Shown piece by piece: positions 61,556-64,000 of a stretch of DNA of 64,000 nt (its first letter is position 1; every line of letters begins with the position of its first letter). The notes under the pieces were generated by a model. It was not told the DNA's origin. It did no database searches and saw only the letters and a list, made by a program, of their open reading frames with translations. Both the position numbers and the translations under genes were made by a program. Source of the stretch: Alphaproteobacteria bacterium (GTDB taxonomy: Bacteria > Pseudomonadota > Alphaproteobacteria > Paracaedibacterales > CAIULA01); contig CANJLN010000004.1 of NCBI GenBank assembly GCA_947475175.1, positions 18,544 to 82,543 on the forward strand. The letters are read 5' to 3'.

Positions 61556-62661
61556 ATGTGGAACTGGCAACAAAAAGACTGGCCAAAATTTTCTTATCAA
61601 TCTGAAAAGTTGAAAGAATTTGAAGAAAAATTCACCTACAATTCCGGCCTTTTGAAGGGGATTTTAAAACATCTGGACGATGAAAATAGAGTGTCTTTGA
61701 CTGTTGATTTAATCAGCGATGAAGCCCTTAAAACATCTGAAATTGAGGGTGATTATTTAAACAGAGACAGCATACAATCTTCAATCCGACGTAATTTTGG
61801 TCTTCAAACAGATAGCCGAAAAGTGTCACCAGCGGAACAAGGCATCTCTGAAATGCTTGTGGATTTGTATGTATCTTTTGCAAAACCACTCACCCATGAA
61901 AAGTTACACGAGTGGCACGCAATGCTTACTGATGGTCGTCGAGATTTAATGGATATTGGAGCGTACAGAACACACCCGGAACCGATGCAAGTCGTTTCAA
62001 GAGTGTACGATAAGCCGAAAATACACTTCGAAGCACCACCATCAGCGCGTGTTCTAGAAGAAATGGATTTATTTTTGACGTGGTTTTACGAGACTTCACC
62101 TATTGGAGCTAATCCATTACCACCATTAACACGGGCCGGTATGGCCCATCTTTATTTTATTTGCATTCATCCTTTTGAGGATGGAAATGGGCGTATTGGT
62201 CGCGCTATTTCTGAAAAGTCTTTGTCTCAAGACTTAGGAAAGCCAGCTCTTATTGCTTTGTCTTCTATTATTCAAAAAAGTAAAAAGGCCTATTATATGG
62301 CTTTAGAAAATAACAATAAGGTAAATGAAATTACGGATTGGCTTATTTATTTTTCTAAAACAGTTCTAGAAGCCCAATCTTACACACAAAGTCTGATTAA
62401 CTTTATCATTGAGAAAACGAAATTATTTGATCGATTAAGAGATGAGTTAAATCCAAGACAAGAAAAAGCTATAACTCGTATGTTTAAAGAAGGCCCTGAT
62501 GGGTTCAAGGGGGGCTTAAGTGCAGAAAATTACTCAGCATAACAGATACTTCGCGCGCTACGGCAACACGTGATTTACAGTCCTTAGTGGATAATGGGGC
62601 ACTGATTAAAAAAGGGGAATTTAAAGGAACGCGTTACTTTTTGAATACAAGAAATAAATAG
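61556..62661 (+). pseudogene. Fic-family protein with frameshift in the last 40 codons
   Basis: A Fic enzyme, which typically transfers AMP from ATP to hydroxyls of target proteins. An N-terminal helix holds the autoinhibitory (S/T)xxxE(G/N) motif (TSEIEG, about residue 62-67), so this is the class with N-terminal inhibition. The Fic core motif HPFEDGNGRIGR is intact at about residues 203-214. The frame stops at 62542, but the expected winged-helix end (ITDTSRATATRDLQSLVDNGAL...GTRYFLN) continues in another frame to TAG 62661. One base is gained or lost near 62532-62540. The catalytic domain could still be made (328 residues), with a damaged C-terminal HTH. A toxin-antitoxin pair follows. Confidence 0.88.
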
Positions 62662-62720
62662 TTGCAATTTGAAACTATTATGCTACTTTTAAATTTATCT
62701 CAACAAAAAGGAGAGAGTGA

Positions 62721-62942
62721 ATGACACACGCTGTAAAAATATCAGAAGAACTTTTTGCTAATGCAAAGCTTAATGCCAAAGTTTTTCATCGCTCAACTGC
62801 TGGTCAGATTGAGTATTGGTCAAAAATTGGGCAGCTTGTTGAACAAAACCCTGACCTGCCATTTTCATTTATTCAGAATATTCTTTTGGGAATTGAAAAT
62901 ATAAGTGAAGGGCGATTGGAAGAGTTTAAATTCACCCAATGA
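62721..62942 (+). CDS. ParD-like antitoxin
   Basis: A 73-residue protein of the ParD_like antitoxin kind (AVKISEELFANAKLNAKVFHRSTAGQIEYWSKIGQLVEQNPDLPF), with an N-terminal ribbon-helix-helix-like segment. It is preceded by AAGGAGAG, a strong ribosome-binding site. The stop overlaps the start of the next gene as ATGA. By family it should neutralise the neighbouring toxin and repress the operon. Confidence 0.82.
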   Translation: MTHAVKISEELFANAKLNAKVFHRSTAGQIEYWSKIGQLVEQNPDLPFSFIQNILLGIENISEGRLEEFKFTQ

Positions 62943-63214
62943 TTATTTTCCAGACCCCATTATTTGGTAAGCAATTAAAGAAACTGACTCAGAAAAATAG
63001 ACTCAATGTTGAAGAGGCTGTAAAAAATATTCTGAGAGATCCTTCGGTTGGAGAGCAGAAAAAAGGGGGTTTACGAGATATAAGAGTTTATAAATTTCGC
63101 TTGCAAGATTGTTTATATCTGCTAGCGTATACTGCAACTGAAGAAAAAATCTGTTTGGTGGCTCTTGGCAGTCATGAGAATTTCTATAAAGATTTGAAAA
63201 AAACTCTTTCTTAA
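62939..63214 (+). CDS. RelE/ParE-superfamily toxin
   Basis: A 91-residue basic protein (IFQTPLFGKQLKKLTQKNRLNVEEAVKNIL...GGLRDIRVYKFRLQDCLYLLAYTATEEKICLVALGSHENFYKDLKK) with the RelE fold pattern. KGGLRDIRVYKFR supplies the basic strand, and LVALGSHENFYKDLKK gives the C-terminal segment common in RelE-like toxins paired with ParD_like antitoxins. It presumably cleaves mRNA at the ribosome or poisons gyrase; the target cannot be told here. It overlaps the antitoxin by 4 bases. Confidence 0.82.
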   Translation: MIIFQTPLFGKQLKKLTQKNRLNVEEAVKNILRDPSVGEQKKGGLRDIRVYKFRLQDCLYLLAYTATEEKICLVALGSHENFYKDLKKTLS

Positions 63215-63225
63215 GGAGGTTGTAA

Positions 63226-63795
63226 ATGAACCTACCCATTGTCACTCTTGAAAATCAGACTAACAACGTTCTTTTGGAACTTGCGCAAGACGTTACATTT
63301 CCTCTGAGCACTGAAATGAATGCCATGATTGATCAGATGCGCAAAAAGTTAGAGGAACTTCAGGCAGCGGGTCTTGCGGCACCTCAGGTTGGGTATCCTT
63401 ATAAAATTATTGTTTATCAGGTTTTAGAAATTGCTAAAGATTTTCGTTTAGATTGGTATGCGGCGCTTCCGCCAACTGTTCTGATCAATCCTTCTTTTGA
63501 GCCTATTATTGATGCAGGATTTACAGATGATTGGGAGTCATGTTTATCAGTTGAAACACAGATGGGGAAAATCAGACGTTACACATCGATTCGTTTTCAA
63601 GGCTTTGATATAGACGGCAACAAGGTTGAAGGGCAGGCGAATGGTTATCACGCTAGAATTCTCCAGCACGAAATTGATCATTTAAAGGGCTGTTTGATTC
63701 CACATTTATTCAGAGATGATTTACCTTTTGGTTCCATTGAAGAAATGAAAAAAATGCGTCAGGAAGAGATTGAGAAAAGGAAGGGCGCGAGCTAG
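63226..63795 (+). CDS. def: Peptide deformylase
   Basis: A 189-residue metallohydrolase that removes formyl groups from nascent proteins. Motif 1 is GLAAPQVGYPYKI, motif 2 is WESCLSVE (Ser in place of the usual Gly of EGCLS) and motif 3 is LQHEIDHLKG (His-Glu-x-x-His metal ligands). AAGGAGG lies 6 bases before ATG 63226 and overlaps the toxin stop. It is unusual to find def directly after a toxin gene and not with fmt. The ESCLS variant suggests a secondary deformylase-like copy, though all catalytic residues are kept. Confidence 0.9.
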   Translation: MNLPIVTLENQTNNVLLELAQDVTFPLSTEMNAMIDQMRKKLEELQAAGLAAPQVGYPYKIIVYQVLEIAKDFRLDWYAALPPTVLINPSFEPIIDAGFTDDWESCLSVETQMGKIRRYTSIRFQGFDIDGNKVEGQANGYHARILQHEIDHLKGCLIPHLFRDDLPFGSIEEMKKMRQEEIEKRKGAS

Positions 63796-63950
63796 AAGTG
63801 TTTCACGCTGAATGAGAGGAGCTTTGTTTCGTGGCAATCCAGGTTCTTGAAATATTAACGCGAGTTCGGGATTAGAAGTGAGTATTTGCAAAGGGTAGAG
63901 GGATGTTTTAGTTATAATTTTAGAGAAAAACAACAAAACAGATCCCTCTA

Positions 63951-64000
63951 ATGAAAAAAGATATCACAGAATTGTTTACGTTTGTCGACGATTTTTTTAA
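63951..64000 (+). CDS. Start of an IS982-like transposase (cut by window edge)
   Basis: ATG at 63951 opens a frame reading KKDITELFTFVDDFF, matching the opening of IS982-family transposases (xITELFxxVDDFC pattern). Only 17 codons are visible. The preceding 100 bases (from about 63845) hold no gene and probably include the element's left end. The family call is from a short match only. Confidence 0.55.
   Translation, partial: MKKDITELFTFVDDFF

Noticed and set aside
63226..63795. def as part of the toxin-antitoxin system
   Set aside because: All deformylase motifs are intact and the shared transcript is the only link; adjacency alone does not support a joint function.
1..64000. CRISPR array
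   Set aside because: The only regularly repeated tract (3604-3690) has 18-bp units without unique spacers, and the palindromes are dispersed; no cas genes occur.

Overview
The window is about 64 kb of low-GC, gene-dense chromosome from an alphaproteobacterium. The gene clusters point to this: ftsI-ftsL-rsmH, hemD-mitofilin(Mic60-like)-hemY, rpmH-rnpA-yidD-yidC-engB, dnaG-rpoD and ftsH-glmM are typical alphaproteobacterial arrangements. The lifestyle looks host-associated, probably intracellular and perhaps Holosporales/Paracaedibacter-like. Signs are two BrnQ amino-acid carriers (one broken), a DASS-type dicarboxylate translocator of the DiT1/SodTi kind, many orphan secreted proteins, short palindromic repeats between genes, frameshifted surface-polysaccharide genes, and a Fic/toxin-antitoxin/IS patch. 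The order-level placement is inference; no rRNA is present to settle it.

Layout. 1-2042 (minus): start of the division cluster (ftsI cut by the window edge, ftsL, rsmH; no mraZ). 2272-3372: a secreted orphan split by an in-frame stop. 3400-5009: palindromes, an 18-bp tandem repeat and a frameshifted O-antigen ligase. 5046-7693: kdsB, a CorC/HlyC-type protein and a secreted orphan. 7778-10736: a consensus promoter, a possible Ile/Val/Leu-rich leader peptide, and brnQ cut by a 1537-bp element. That element has near-perfect 17-bp inverted termini, a 10-bp target duplication, two MITE-like end modules and an outer-membrane protein gene inside. 10739-15925 (minus): cinA-like, DASS carrier, two envelope glycosylation genes, coaE. 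16082-22869 (plus): nitronate monooxygenase-like, gltX, tsaD, gpsA, EVE protein, a second O-antigen ligase-like gene, then tRNA-Ser(UGA).

23049-24784 (minus): plsC, a DUF6898-like gene, PhzF. 24955-28203 (plus): rpmH-rnpA-yidD-yidC-engB, ended by a pair of inverted palindromes. 28349-33976 (minus): an orphan, a CCG-type Fe-S oxidoreductase, rubrerythrin, cvpA, nitroreductase, lytic transglycosylase, Nfu. 34192-38389 (plus): hemD, Mic60-like, hemY, a secreted protein with a very basic tail, cspA. 38444-42643 (minus): mnmA, intact brnQ, recO, a WecA/MraY-like transferase, tRNA-Gln(CUG). 42823-47670 (plus): ppx/gppA, dnaG, rpoD. 47725-51478: a truncated WbpM/CapD-type gene, then a minus-strand pair (secreted protein with four 44-residue repeats plus a protein ending in a YoeB/Txe-like toxin domain), and a DUF465 gene. 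51659-59673 (plus): gyrA, a secreted orphan, ftsH, glmM. 59673-64000 is an accessory patch: a duplicated glmM 3' end flanking a secreted coiled-coil gene, a Fic gene frameshifted in its last domain, a ParD-like/RelE-like pair, def, and the start of an IS982-like transposase.

The best leads for something undescribed are: (1) the brnQ-interrupting composite MITE carrying an outer-membrane gene; (2) the possible branched-chain amino-acid leader upstream of brnQ; (3) the 49.0-51.1 kb secreted-repeat/toxin-fusion pair; and (4) the glmM 3' duplication around a secreted protein.
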